From NCBI GenBank assembly GCA_038046785.1, contig JBBSVM010000007.1, positions 1 through 64,000 of the forward strand: a DNA stretch of 64,000 nucleotides, read 5' to 3'. The notes under the pieces were generated by a model that did no database searches, was not told the DNA's origin, and saw only the letters and a list, made by a program, of their open reading frames with translations. The DNA is from JAHFTW01 sp038046785. GTDB taxonomy: Archaea; Thermoplasmatota; E2; JACPAO01; JAHFTW01. The translations under genes and the position numbers were made by a program. This document shows positions 10,682 through 19,200 of the stretch, piece by piece. Every line of letters starts with the position of its first letter. Position 1 is the stretch's first letter.

Positions 10682-11215
10682 TCACGAAATGGGCTGCAGG
10701 GTGCGGCATTGCGGGCAGGCGGCGGGCGAACGGTACGCCTTGAACTCAAACTGGCACTGGACACAGAGGACACTGCGGGTTGCACCGGCCACTTCCGACC
10801 CGTATCCCCCGGCCCGCCCGCAGTTCGGGCAGGAGAACGCTCCACTGCCGTCATCCGCCCTCTCGAACACCGTGCCGCAGCCGGTGCAGCCCAAGCTCAG
10901 GACCTGGCCCGCCACGGCGGCGGGGAGGCTGCGTCGGCGCAACAGGAAGAGCTGGAGCAGAAGGAGCGCCGCCAGGAGCGCCAGCATGATGAGGTCCCAG
11001 ACCAGGATGGAAAGCGCTCCGGCGGCATCCTTCAGGAAGGGCTCGCTGCGCCGGATGTTGAGCATCCAGCCGAGGGCCAGCAGGGCGCCAACGGCCGCCG
11101 TGGCCAACGCACTCACGGAGATGCGGCGACCCGGCAGCAGCGCACCAGCATGGGCGACGGGCCCATCTGCCTGACCCTCTTTCGCCACGAGGGCCAAGGA
11201 CCGGGTCGCGGTCAA
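10682..11215 (-). CDS. small membrane protein with C-terminal double zinc ribbon
   Basis: Up to 177 residues. Two hydrophobic segments (about 33-52 and 66-90) precede a Cys-rich C-terminal half with four CxxC pairs: CTGC, CPNC, CVQC and CPQC. Two rubredoxin-like zinc ribbons are therefore likely on the cytoplasmic side. The start is TTG at 11215; an in-frame GTG at 11188 is an alternative. It begins 11 bases after the stop of the Calx-beta giant, so the two are probably one operon. The protein resembles the cytoplasmic tail of the IPT/TIG giant at 1610-6103, which also ends in a zinc ribbon. Function is unknown; a membrane scaffold or redox/metal sensor for the surface proteins would fit. Confidence 0.75.
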   Translation of the reverse strand: MTATRSLALVAKEGQADGPVAHAGALLPGRRISVSALATAAVGALLALGWMLNIRRSEPFLKDAAGALSILVWDLIMLALLAALLLLQLFLLRRRSLPAAVAGQVLSLGCTGCGTVFERADDGSGAFSCPNCGRAGGYGSEVAGATRSVLCVQCQFEFKAYRSPAACPQCRTLQPIS

Positions 11216-11226
11216 AAAGCCCGCGC

Positions 11227-14200
11227 TTATGCTTCTTTGCGGATGCGCAGCACGACGGCGTAGCCCAGCGTGCCCACGGCGGCCAGCGCAAGCGCGATGC
11301 CGAACAGGAGCGCGAAGGGACTCGGTGCCCCTGAGACCACCGTCGCGGTGCCTGCGTAGGTGCCGGTTTGGGGCGCGTTGGAGTTGTCCAGCAGCCCGTC
11401 GCTTGCGCTGGGGCCGTAGTACATGGTCACCAAGTAGCGGCTTGCGGATGGGGCGCCCACATCGTCATAGGAAGCCTCCTCGAAGCCCGAGGAGCCAGCG
11501 GGCAAGGTGACAAGCAGCACGTAGGGGCTGTTGCTGCGCCACACCTGCACACCCTTGATGGGTGCCGGCGGTTCAGCGGGCAGTTGCCAGCTAATGGTGT
11601 TGATGCCGCCAATGCGCACCGCCTTCGTGACAACCTCCCGGTTGGCCGCCACGGCATCCGCAAGCGGGACGAGCGGGGCGATGACCGGTTGTTCGCCCAG
11701 TCCGCTGGACGATTCGGAGCTCGCGGGGGGCACCACGACGGGCGTTTCGACCGCCGGTGGCGTCTCCGGCGCCGGTTGGGCCGCTTCGTTGGCGGGGGGC
11801 GGCGTGGTTGCATTCTCCGTCGCCGGCGCAGATTCGGGCAGCGTGTTCGGAGTCACCACGTCGTTGTCGAGGAGTGCAGCCGTCTGCTGCGCCGTGGCTC
11901 CAAGCTGGTAGATGGTGCTCGGCTCGGCGCGAAGGATGACCGATTCTTGACCCTCGACGATGGAGTCGTCCAGGGGCGTGAAGATGAGGGTGACGCTGGT
12001 GGCGCCAGCCGGAACCACGACGGTGGTTGGGCCTGCGAAGCTTCCCGAGCTCAAGCCCAGCGTGTAGTCGTCCGCGGTCGCCGAACCGGCGAGGGAGAAC
12101 TCGATGGGAGTTCCGCCGACGCGTGAGGGTTGGCTCAGCGTGATGGCGAACCGCGCCACGTTGGGGATCGGCAGTCCATCTCCATCCACTCCCGGTCCGG
12201 GCGTCTCGCTCGCCGTGTCATCGACAGGGTTCGCGGGGGCGACGTTGACGAGCACATCGTTGTCCAGGATGTTGAGGGATTGCTGTCCGGGCATGCCGAC
12301 GTCGATGCCGGTGCCAGGGTCCTGCACGGTCACAACGATAGCTTCGGTCGGCTCCGCGATGCTGTCCGGGAGGGTCGTGAACTGGAGTTGGACGCTCCGG
12401 CAACCGCTCGGGATGCTGACTCCGCGATTGACTCCCGTGCCAGTCACGGGTACGTTGTCGTTTTCCGCGCAAGAGCCGTCCGCAAGAGCGACCGCGGTGA
12501 GCGCCACGTCGGTGGCCCCTGCGCCTTCAGCCTTGAAGGGGACCTCAAGCGCGGTCGCGATGCTTGCGCTGTCGCGCGCAATGGTGAGGCGGGCAATCGA
12601 GCCATCCTCAACCACGGCGGTTACCCCATCCGTGACGAGCAGGACCAAGTCAACATCAAGGACTGCGACGTCGGCCTGGGCCTGCACGTTGCTGTAGCCG
12701 CCGCCGTTGGCGGTGGCGGTGATGCGAACATTGTTGTCGCCGTCGTCCACGCGATCCTGGATGGCGGTCACGGTGACTGTCTGAGGGATGTTCCAGTTCG
12801 CGGATGTGAACGTCAGACCCGCAAGGGTTCCAATCTGCCCAGTTGGGAAGGCAGTGAAAGTGACCGGGACGTCGGCCGTCGGCTGGCTTGCCAAACTGAC
12901 CCTGAACGTGTCCGTGAGGGGGCTCTCTTCGTGGACCTGGAGTCCGCCTTGGAGGTCCAAGGCGACGGTGCGGACCGGCGGAATGCAGTAGCCCAGCGGG
13001 CGAAGCTGCGTCGCAACGTTGGCGTTGCCACAGAGCGTCGTCACCACCTGCGGCGGAATCGGGGGCACGAAGCAGACAACGGGGTTGGGCGCAAAGATGA
13101 AGTCGTTGCAGCCCGGGGGCGGCTCGCGTCCGGTCAAGAACGTGTAGCAGCGCCCGCCAGCCGGGAGGTAGATGGCTGGATCTCCCTCGACGATGTAGAC
13201 GATGCAGTCGTCGATGCGAGCAAGAACCGTGTCCACGTCGGGATCATTGTCCGCAATCGTCACCGTCGCCGATTTCTGGCCGGTGCCGGTCGTTCCGGTC
13301 GTGGCGCTGATGTCGAAGAGAACGGTCTCCGTCTGCACCAAGGCGACGCCGGGGGGCGTGACGGTGGGCGGGTTGGTCGGGCTGGCACCGGGAGTGACTG
13401 TGGGCGGAGTCACCTGCGGCGAAACTTCCGGCGTCGGGTCGTCGATGACGTCAACCGTGACGACGGTGGAACTTGCACCCGCAGGGATGGTCACGAGCGA
13501 CGCCGCCAGGGCGGTGGTGCCCTGCATCAACGTGTAGTCGGTGCCGCGCGTCGCCGTGCCGGTGACCGCGAATGTGACGTCCAGTGCGTCGGTCGTCGGT
13601 GCACCGCTGCGCGTGATGGTGAACGCTCCGTCGGTTCCACTTTCCGTTGCTGCGGAAGTGGTGGCCGCCACGGTGAGAACGAGGGTTGGCGCGTCGCTGG
13701 CCGCAATCGTCATCGACGCGGTTTTGGCTCCGGCCGGGAAGGCAGCGTTGTTGGAACTGATGTCCAGGACGATGGTTTCTGCCGGCTCGACGGTAGAGTC
13801 GTCGACGACCTCCACCGTGATGGTCACGGAGGTCTCGCCGACTCCCATCATCACGGCCCCGTCAAGGACTTCCTCCCCCTTCTTCAGGACATAATCCGGC
13901 GCGGCGCCGCCGCGCGTGGCGGTGCCCGCAGTCGTGAACGTGACGAGGCGGTCCAATTCGGCGCTGTTGCGCGTGATGGTGAAGATGCCAGTGATGGACG
14001 GTTCCGCCACCGTTGCGGGACTTGCGGGCACCGCTGTGACGGAGAGCGACGGGGTGTCGTCGTCGGCGATGTTCACGGTGGCAGTCTTCGCTCCGGCCGG
14101 GAATCCGGCGGTCGGGGTGATGTCCAGGATGACCGCCTCGGAGACTTCCTGTGCGCCATCATTGACGACCTCGACCGTGATGGCCACCGAAGCCTGGCCA

Positions 14201-15795
14201 GCGTCGATGGTGACCGTGGTGCCGAGAACCGTTTCCCCCTTTCTGAGCGTGTAATCAATTGGGCGCTCAGCGGCCCCCGTCACGAGGAAGGTTACGGTGA
14301 GCGCGTCGGTGGTCGGCGCATTGCTGCGCGTGATGGTGAAGAGGCCATTCGTGCCGGGTTCCGCCGCAGCCGCCGTGGTGGCGACGATGGCGAGCGTCGG
14401 TTTCGGGCAGAGCATATCAGCGAGTTGGGGCGGCGCGTCATCGAGGACACCGGTTGAGCAGAGGAAGCTCAGCACCAGCTCGGGCGGTGCACCCAAGAAC
14501 GCCTCGCACTCGGGCGATTCCGGGTCTTCGCTGGCCAAGCAGGCGGCTCCAGCCGCTCCCAGCTCGGCGATGGCCGCACAGGCTGGGGCAATCGGCGTCA
14601 CCGCAGTGGTGCCGTCTTGCACACAGTCAAGCACCGGTTGGGCGGGAGAAAGCAGCGCAGCGCACTCTTCGCTCGTGGGCATCCCGCTCTCGACGCAGGC
14701 GATGACCCGATCAAGGGTGCTGGAAAGAATCGCACAGACGGGGACTGGAACCATCGGGAGCAGCTCGGTTCCAAGGGTCAAGCAGGCAATGATGGGGTTG
14801 AGGGGCGAGACAAGGTCGGCGCAGGCTTCGCTCGTGGGGTTTCCACTGTCTACGCAAGCCGCGATGGCTTCCACGATGGGTCGCAGGGTCGAGCAGGCGG
14901 GCACCGGAGTCGGGTCCGTGCCTTCCAAGATGCAAGCCAGGATGGGGTCTGCAGGTTGAACCAGATTCCCGCATGCCTCGCTCGAGGGATCCTCACTCTC
15001 AACGCACTCGGCAACCTGTCCGAGAGTGCCGGAAAGAATCCCGCAGATGGGGACGGGGAGTGCCGGAACCAGCTCGACTCCTAGAGTCAAGCAGGCAATG
15101 ATGGGGTTGAGGGGCGAGACAAGGTCGGCGCAGGCTTCGCTCGTGGGGTTTCCACTGTCTACGCAAGCCGCGATGGCTTCCACGATGGGTCGCAGGGTCG
15201 AGCAGGCGGGCACCGGAGTCGGGTCCGTTCCATTCAGAAGACAGGCCAGAATCGGCTCGACAGGAGTCAAAAGGGCGGCGCAGGCCGGACTCGAAGGATC
15301 CATGCTCTCCACGCAGGCAGCCACCTGCTCCAGGGTTCCTCCGAGATTGGCGCAGACCTGAACTGGGAATCCTGGCGGGAAAACTTCGCCCTCACCCTCC
15401 AGAATGCAGCCAAGGATGGGCTCGACCGGGTCCACCAGGTCCGCACACTCTTCACTGGTCGGCTCTCCACTCATGGCGCAGCTGACGATGGCCTGAACGA
15501 TGGGTTGCGCAGTCGCGCAGACCGGGGCCGGAGTCGGATCGGTTCCTTCGGTGAGGCAAGAGATGATGGGCGCCACGGCGCACTCGGGCAGGGAACCGGT
15601 CTCTTCGGGACAAATCAGGGAATCGTCCAAGCAGACGCCCTCCTGGCCGTTGACGGAAATGCGCGGCCCACTCCCACCAGTCGAACAGGATCCGTTGGGC
15701 TCGATTGTGAGCGGACCGACGGTTTGCGCTTGCACAGCGCCCATGAAGCCTCCGACCATCAGGGAAAACAGGAGGACAATTGCGATTCGGTTCAT
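11227..15795 (-). CDS. giant Cys-rich and Calx-beta repeat surface protein with FN3-like domain and membrane anchor
   Basis: 1522 residues starting at ATG 15795 with a signal peptide of about 23 residues. Residues about 55-450 hold tandem repeats of roughly 55 residues with regularly spaced cysteines (pattern PIIACLTLG...ACVDSGNPTSEACADLV), likely disulfide-bonded. From about 450 to 1380 come Calx-beta-type domains with DxAEPxE-like edges and IADDD or LDND closing loops, which in the family bind calcium. A Pro/Ala linker follows, then an FN3-like domain containing WRSNSPYVLLVTL, and a terminal helix (about 1494-1515) with RIRKEA. The start codon overlaps the stop of the AbrB-like gene (ATGA), and GGAGG lies 9 bases upstream, so translation is coupled. 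The repeat part contains a 143-base exact duplication. Confidence 0.88.
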   Translation of the reverse strand: MNRIAIVLLFSLMVGGFMGAVQAQTVGPLTIEPNGSCSTGGSGPRISVNGQEGVCLDDSLICPEETGSLPECAVAPIISCLTEGTDPTPAPVCATAQPIVQAIVSCAMSGEPTSEECADLVDPVEPILGCILEGEGEVFPPGFPVQVCANLGGTLEQVAACVESMDPSSPACAALLTPVEPILACLLNGTDPTPVPACSTLRPIVEAIAACVDSGNPTSEACADLVSPLNPIIACLTLGVELVPALPVPICGILSGTLGQVAECVESEDPSSEACGNLVQPADPILACILEGTDPTPVPACSTLRPIVEAIAACVDSGNPTSEACADLVSPLNPIIACLTLGTELLPMVPVPVCAILSSTLDRVIACVESGMPTSEECAALLSPAQPVLDCVQDGTTAVTPIAPACAAIAELGAAGAACLASEDPESPECEAFLGAPPELVLSFLCSTGVLDDAPPQLADMLCPKPTLAIVATTAAAAEPGTNGLFTITRSNAPTTDALTVTFLVTGAAERPIDYTLRKGETVLGTTVTIDAGQASVAITVEVVNDGAQEVSEAVILDITPTAGFPAGAKTATVNIADDDTPSLSVTAVPASPATVAEPSITGIFTITRNSAELDRLVTFTTAGTATRGGAAPDYVLKKGEEVLDGAVMMGVGETSVTITVEVVDDSTVEPAETIVLDISSNNAAFPAGAKTASMTIAASDAPTLVLTVAATTSAATESGTDGAFTITRSGAPTTDALDVTFAVTGTATRGTDYTLMQGTTALAASLVTIPAGASSTVVTVDVIDDPTPEVSPQVTPPTVTPGASPTNPPTVTPPGVALVQTETVLFDISATTGTTGTGQKSATVTIADNDPDVDTVLARIDDCIVYIVEGDPAIYLPAGGRCYTFLTGREPPPGCNDFIFAPNPVVCFVPPIPPQVVTTLCGNANVATQLRPLGYCIPPVRTVALDLQGGLQVHEESPLTDTFRVSLASQPTADVPVTFTAFPTGQIGTLAGLTFTSANWNIPQTVTVTAIQDRVDDGDNNVRITATANGGGYSNVQAQADVAVLDVDLVLLVTDGVTAVVEDGSIARLTIARDSASIATALEVPFKAEGAGATDVALTAVALADGSCAENDNVPVTGTGVNRGVSIPSGCRSVQLQFTTLPDSIAEPTEAIVVTVQDPGTGIDVGMPGQQSLNILDNDVLVNVAPANPVDDTASETPGPGVDGDGLPIPNVARFAITLSQPSRVGGTPIEFSLAGSATADDYTLGLSSGSFAGPTTVVVPAGATSVTLIFTPLDDSIVEGQESVILRAEPSTIYQLGATAQQTAALLDNDVVTPNTLPESAPATENATTPPPANEAAQPAPETPPAVETPVVVPPASSESSSGLGEQPVIAPLVPLADAVAANREVVTKAVRIGGINTISWQLPAEPPAPIKGVQVWRSNSPYVLLVTLPAGSSGFEEASYDDVGAPSASRYLVTMYYGPSASDGLLDNSNAPQTGTYAGTATVVSGAPSPFALLFGIALALAAVGTLGYAVVLRIRKEA
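14777..14919 (+). repeat. 143-base exact direct repeat, copy 1
   Basis: Inside the Cys-rich repeat part of the giant protein gene, this segment is identical base for base with 15086-15228. It encodes almost one whole Cys repeat plus a junction. The neighbouring repeats are clearly diverged at DNA level, so this pair reflects a recent duplication or gene conversion. Confidence 0.9.
15086..15228 (+). repeat. 143-base exact direct repeat, copy 2
   Basis: Second copy of the segment at 14777-14919, 309 bases away, which corresponds to 103 codons, so the reading frame is kept and copy number could change without a frameshift. Confidence 0.9.
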
Positions 15796-15971
15796 GCGTG
15801 CGCCTCCTTGAGGGTGGCTACGGGCTCGGCGGACGGGACCGCAGGAACGCGTCGGACGACGCCGAGAATCTCGAACTCCACGATGTCGCCATCTTGGATT
15901 TCCATGACTTCACGCAGCTCAACCGGGAGAGTCATGATGCCGCGTTGGCCGACCTTTCGCACGAAGCGCAT
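15792..15971 (-). CDS. AbrB/SpoVT-like swapped-hairpin DNA-binding protein, 59 residues
   Basis: A 59-residue protein beginning MRFVRKVGQRGIMTLPVELR and continuing with EVMEIQDGDIVEFEIL. This is the AbrB/MazE-type looped-hinge fold: basic first strand, G-x-hydrophobic-T-hydrophobic-P turn, R-E helix, and the DGDIVEFE strand. Such proteins dimerise and bind DNA, as transcription regulators or antitoxins. No toxin gene is adjacent. Its TGA overlaps the ATG of the Calx-beta giant (ATGA), and its 3' end carries the giant's GGAGG. A TATA-like box 20-29 bases before the ATG implies a nearly leaderless mRNA. The inferred role is autoregulation of the operon. A paralogue of the same length stands before the TSP3 giant at 29554. 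Confidence 0.9.
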   Translation of the reverse strand: MRFVRKVGQRGIMTLPVELREVMEIQDGDIVEFEILGVVRRVPAVPSAEPVATLKEAHA

Positions 15972-15990
15972 TGGAACCCGCAGTGTAACG

Positions 15991-16000
15991 CCCTATTTAT
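15991..16000 (-). promoter_or_regulatory. TATA box of the AbrB-giant protein operon
   Basis: On the minus strand ATAAATAGGG stands 20-29 bases before the AbrB ATG at 15971, as expected for a leaderless archaeal transcript. The core TAAATAG recurs before the second AbrB gene, and a close variant stands before the giant gene at 23227. Confidence 0.6.
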
Positions 16001-16036
16001 GGCAATCCTTTTTTTCACATAATTTTCTGCTTCAGT

Positions 16037-16075
16037 ATGATTTCATCAATCATTAACGAATCATTGCTGATTATT
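16037..16075. promoter_or_regulatory. phased AT-rich hexamer repeats upstream of the AbrB promoter
   Basis: Four related hexamers, ATGATT (16037), ATCATT (16049), ATCATT (16060) and ATTATT (16070), recur every 10-12 bases, about one helical turn. They lie 37-84 bases upstream of the TATA box in an AT-rich island within a GC-rich genome. They could be a multi-site operator (the encoded AbrB protein is an obvious candidate binder) or intrinsically bent DNA. The rest of the 266-base gap 15972-16237 holds the promoter and a terminator-like tract. Confidence 0.4.
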
Positions 16076-16169
16076 ATCGAGCATTTTCCATGAGAAGTTA
16101 TGCTTCTGAAGTACCGAAGGCGCGGTGAATAGAACGGCAAAACCAGAAGCACTGCTAAGAAAAGTGGAG

Positions 16170-16228
16170 ATGAAAAGAACGGGGGGAGAAGGAAAGGAAG
16201 AAGGAGGAAAGAGAGGGAAAAAGAGTTC
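16170..16228 (-). terminator. polypyrimidine terminator of the 2329-residue giant gene
   Basis: Just after the stop at 16238 the minus strand is almost purely C/T for about 55 bases, with T5 and C6 runs. Archaeal RNA polymerase terminates at T-rich non-template tracts. Similar tracts follow four other transcription units in this window. Confidence 0.6.
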
Positions 16229-16237
16229 ACGCAACGC

Positions 16238-19200
16238 TTAGAGCGTCAGGGTGAGGGGGCCCGCCTTCACGCGCACGCCTTGCCCCAGGACGCCATCTTC
16301 CGCGTCACAGACATAGACGGGTGCGGTCTCGAGGCCAGTGCAGTCGGGCAGCAGTTCGCCGAGGCGCTCTGGCACCAGTTCCTGCACGGTTTCGACAGTC
16401 TCCTCGACGAAGCCGACGGGGTCGTCGGGGATGGCTTCGCAGACGGTGACGAGGGGGGAGTCCTCCTCGCACAGCAGCTCGGTGAGCATGGCAGGCAGGC
16501 CTTCGACCATCTCGACGATGGCCTCCGCCTCTTCCTGGACCATGGCGACCGCCGCGCCCACGTCCTCCGGCAGGCAAGTGGTCGGGTCCGCAGGCTCGCC
16601 CATCAGGCAGGCCGCGAGATCGGTCACCAGGCTGGTGTCCGGCTCGGCAATCAGCAGCACCGGGGTGAAGGTGCTGCCGTCGACGAGGTCGAGGGTCTGC
16701 GCCGTCACGGCGTTGTCAATCGGAGTCCGCAGAACATAGCTGCTCTGCTGGTAGACGCCGTCCAAGTTGCGCTCCGCGAACACGTGGAGAACCGTCGCAG
16801 GCTGGCCGTTGAGCAGGAACTCCAGGTCCGCCTGCGGGATGCCCACGAGCGCCGGGCCCGTGGCGGGCGTGGTGAAGGCGTAGCTCTTCGTCAGCGTCGT
16901 GGTATCGGCGCCGCCAGCGCACTCCACTGCGATCACATCAGCGACCGGCTTGAGGGGGCCGCAGTCCACCTGCAGCACCAGTGTGGCGCTGCTTGCAGGA
17001 ATCGGGGTGCCAGTCGCCGGGTCGATGATGCTGACCTCCACGAGCGAGTCGTCATTGGCAACGAAGGCCAGAGCCGGCGCCGCACCCATGGCGAAGTAGG
17101 CCAGGAAGCCGTCGCCCGCCGGAATCGCGCCCTCATCGATGAGGGGGACCGGCGTGAACAGGCTGCCGTCGATCAAATCGGCCAGAGCGTACAAGCCCGC
17201 CTCAAGCAGCACGGCGGTCGGGACCGCGTAGTTGCTGGCGCGCAAGCCGTCCTCCACGAAGAGGTGCAGCCCGGTCGCGGGCTGGCCGTTCAGCAAGAAC
17301 TCCAGGTCCGCGGCGGGGATGAGCACATCGACGCCATCCTCCGGAGCCACATCATCGACCGTGAAGCTGTAGACCTTCGTCAGCGTCGTGGTATCGGCGC
17401 CGCCAGCGCACTCCACCCCGGCCGCGTTGGCGACCGGCTTGAGGGCGCCGCAGTCGACCTGCAGGACCAGGTTGTAGGTTCCGCTCGTGACGGTCGCACC
17501 CGCGCCGTCGTAGACGACGACGTTCACGATTGCGTTCTCGCCATCGGCAACGAAGCCAACCGTTTCGGGGAGGCCGAACTTGGCGATGAAGTCATCACTG
17601 GGCAGGGCGCCACCCAGCTGGGAATCCACCAGGACGACCGGGGTGAACGAGAGGTCATCGAGAGCATCGGCCGCCGTGAAGTCCTCCAGCAGGGCGCCCG
17701 CCTCGTAGGCGGCTTCCTTGGGCAGGAAGTAGTTCGAGTAGCGCGATGTCGCCTCGCGGGTCTCCACGAAGAGGTGGAGCGCCGAGACCGGCACGCCGGG
17801 GAACGCGTCCTCGAGCTCCTCGTAGGTGAACGAGAAGGTGTAGACGCCCGCCACGGGGCTCTGCGTGTCCGAGGCGACGACGGTTTCGCCGACCTGGCAC
17901 AGCTCCTCGTCCACGAAGTCGACGAGGGCCGCGAGGCCGCCACAGTCGCGCTGCACGTAGAGCGTGAGCGCGTCCGTGTAAGCGGTCCAGCCGTCGATGA
18001 GATCGAACTCCTGCGCCGTGGCCGTCACCTCAACGCCCTCTTCCGTGAGGACGAGGGCGGGCATCTGGCCAACGATGGGGATGCCGAAGCCGGCCACGAA
18101 GCCGTCACCGACGCCGCCGTCGCGCACCGCGCAGACCGCTGCGGTCGCATCGTTGGCGGAGCAGGGGTCGTCGTCGGCGTTCGAGACGGTGACGGTGCGT
18201 GTTTCGGCGCCCTGGAAGCTTGGGTCGGCGGACGACGCCTCGTGAGTCAGGACGATGATGCGCGGGGCACCGCTGACGAGATTGTCCATGTCGACCTCCT
18301 CGTCGTTGACGGCTTGCAGGTCGACTGTCAGAGCGGTCGTGCCGGTCGGGACGCCCGAGCCGGTGGGGCCGAAGACGAGGTCGATGGGGCCGCAGCTGAA
18401 GGCCTGGTCGCTCGCGTCGAGCGCCTGGGCGGACTTCATCTCGACGAAGCAGCCCTCGCCGTTCTCGTTCGAGTCGCCAGCGCTAATGCTGACGGCGACG
18501 AAGAAGGTGGTGTCGGCCGTGAGCTCGACCGTGTAGGAGCCGCTCGCACCCTCATTCACTGTGATGGGGGTGTTGCTGGCGGTCTCGCCGTTGATGAGGA
18601 TGCCCACATCGGTGTCGGTGACCGTGACGCCCACGGTGCGCGAGGGCAGCAGGTCATAGACGGAATCGCCCGACGGATCAAGGGTGACCGTGGCGAGTTC
18701 GGTCTGGAACCCATCATCGTCGGTGGCAGCGAGAGTGACCGTCTGGGGTGTGTTCCAGTTGCCCAAGTCGCCCGCGGTGAAGGTCAAGCTGAGGGGCGCG
18801 GTGGTGACCGTCGTGCCCGCGTCTCCCGTCTCGACCACGCTGAGGGCGACGGTGATGTCGCCCGTCGGCTCGCTGTCAAGCCGGACGGTGAACTGATTGC
18901 TGGCACCGTCCGAGGAACCTTCCTCGATCGTGCGGGTTGTCTCCGACAGAACCAAGGCCGCGATGTCGTCGTCGAGGATGGTCACGGCGACGGCCTGGTT
19001 GGGCAGAGCGCTGTAGAACGTTTCCTCGGAGTCGGGGTTGTTGACGAGACTGGCGACCTGGTTCGGCGCGCCGTCGTCGACGCGGTCGTCGTTCGCGGCG
19101 ACCGTGACCGTCTGGGGTTCGAACCAGTTGACGGCCGTGAAGGTCAGGCTCGCAATGGCGGCAATCTCGTTGCCGGCGGCATCGTCAATGGCGACCACGA

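Noticed and set aside
7420..10743. Open frame of 1107 codons on the plus strand opposite the IPT/TIG gene
   Set aside because: Arg/Gly/Asp-rich composition without domains; it mirrors the codon bias of the real repeat gene on the other strand.
15792..15971. AbrB protein as antitoxin of a toxin-antitoxin pair
   Set aside because: No small toxin-like gene is adjacent; the coupled partner is a giant exported protein. The regulator reading fits better.
16015..16230. Minus-strand frame of 71 codons rich in Phe, Leu and Ser
   Set aside because: It is the translation of the C/T terminator tract and the AT-rich island; the hydrophobic look comes from CTT/TTC/CCT codons.
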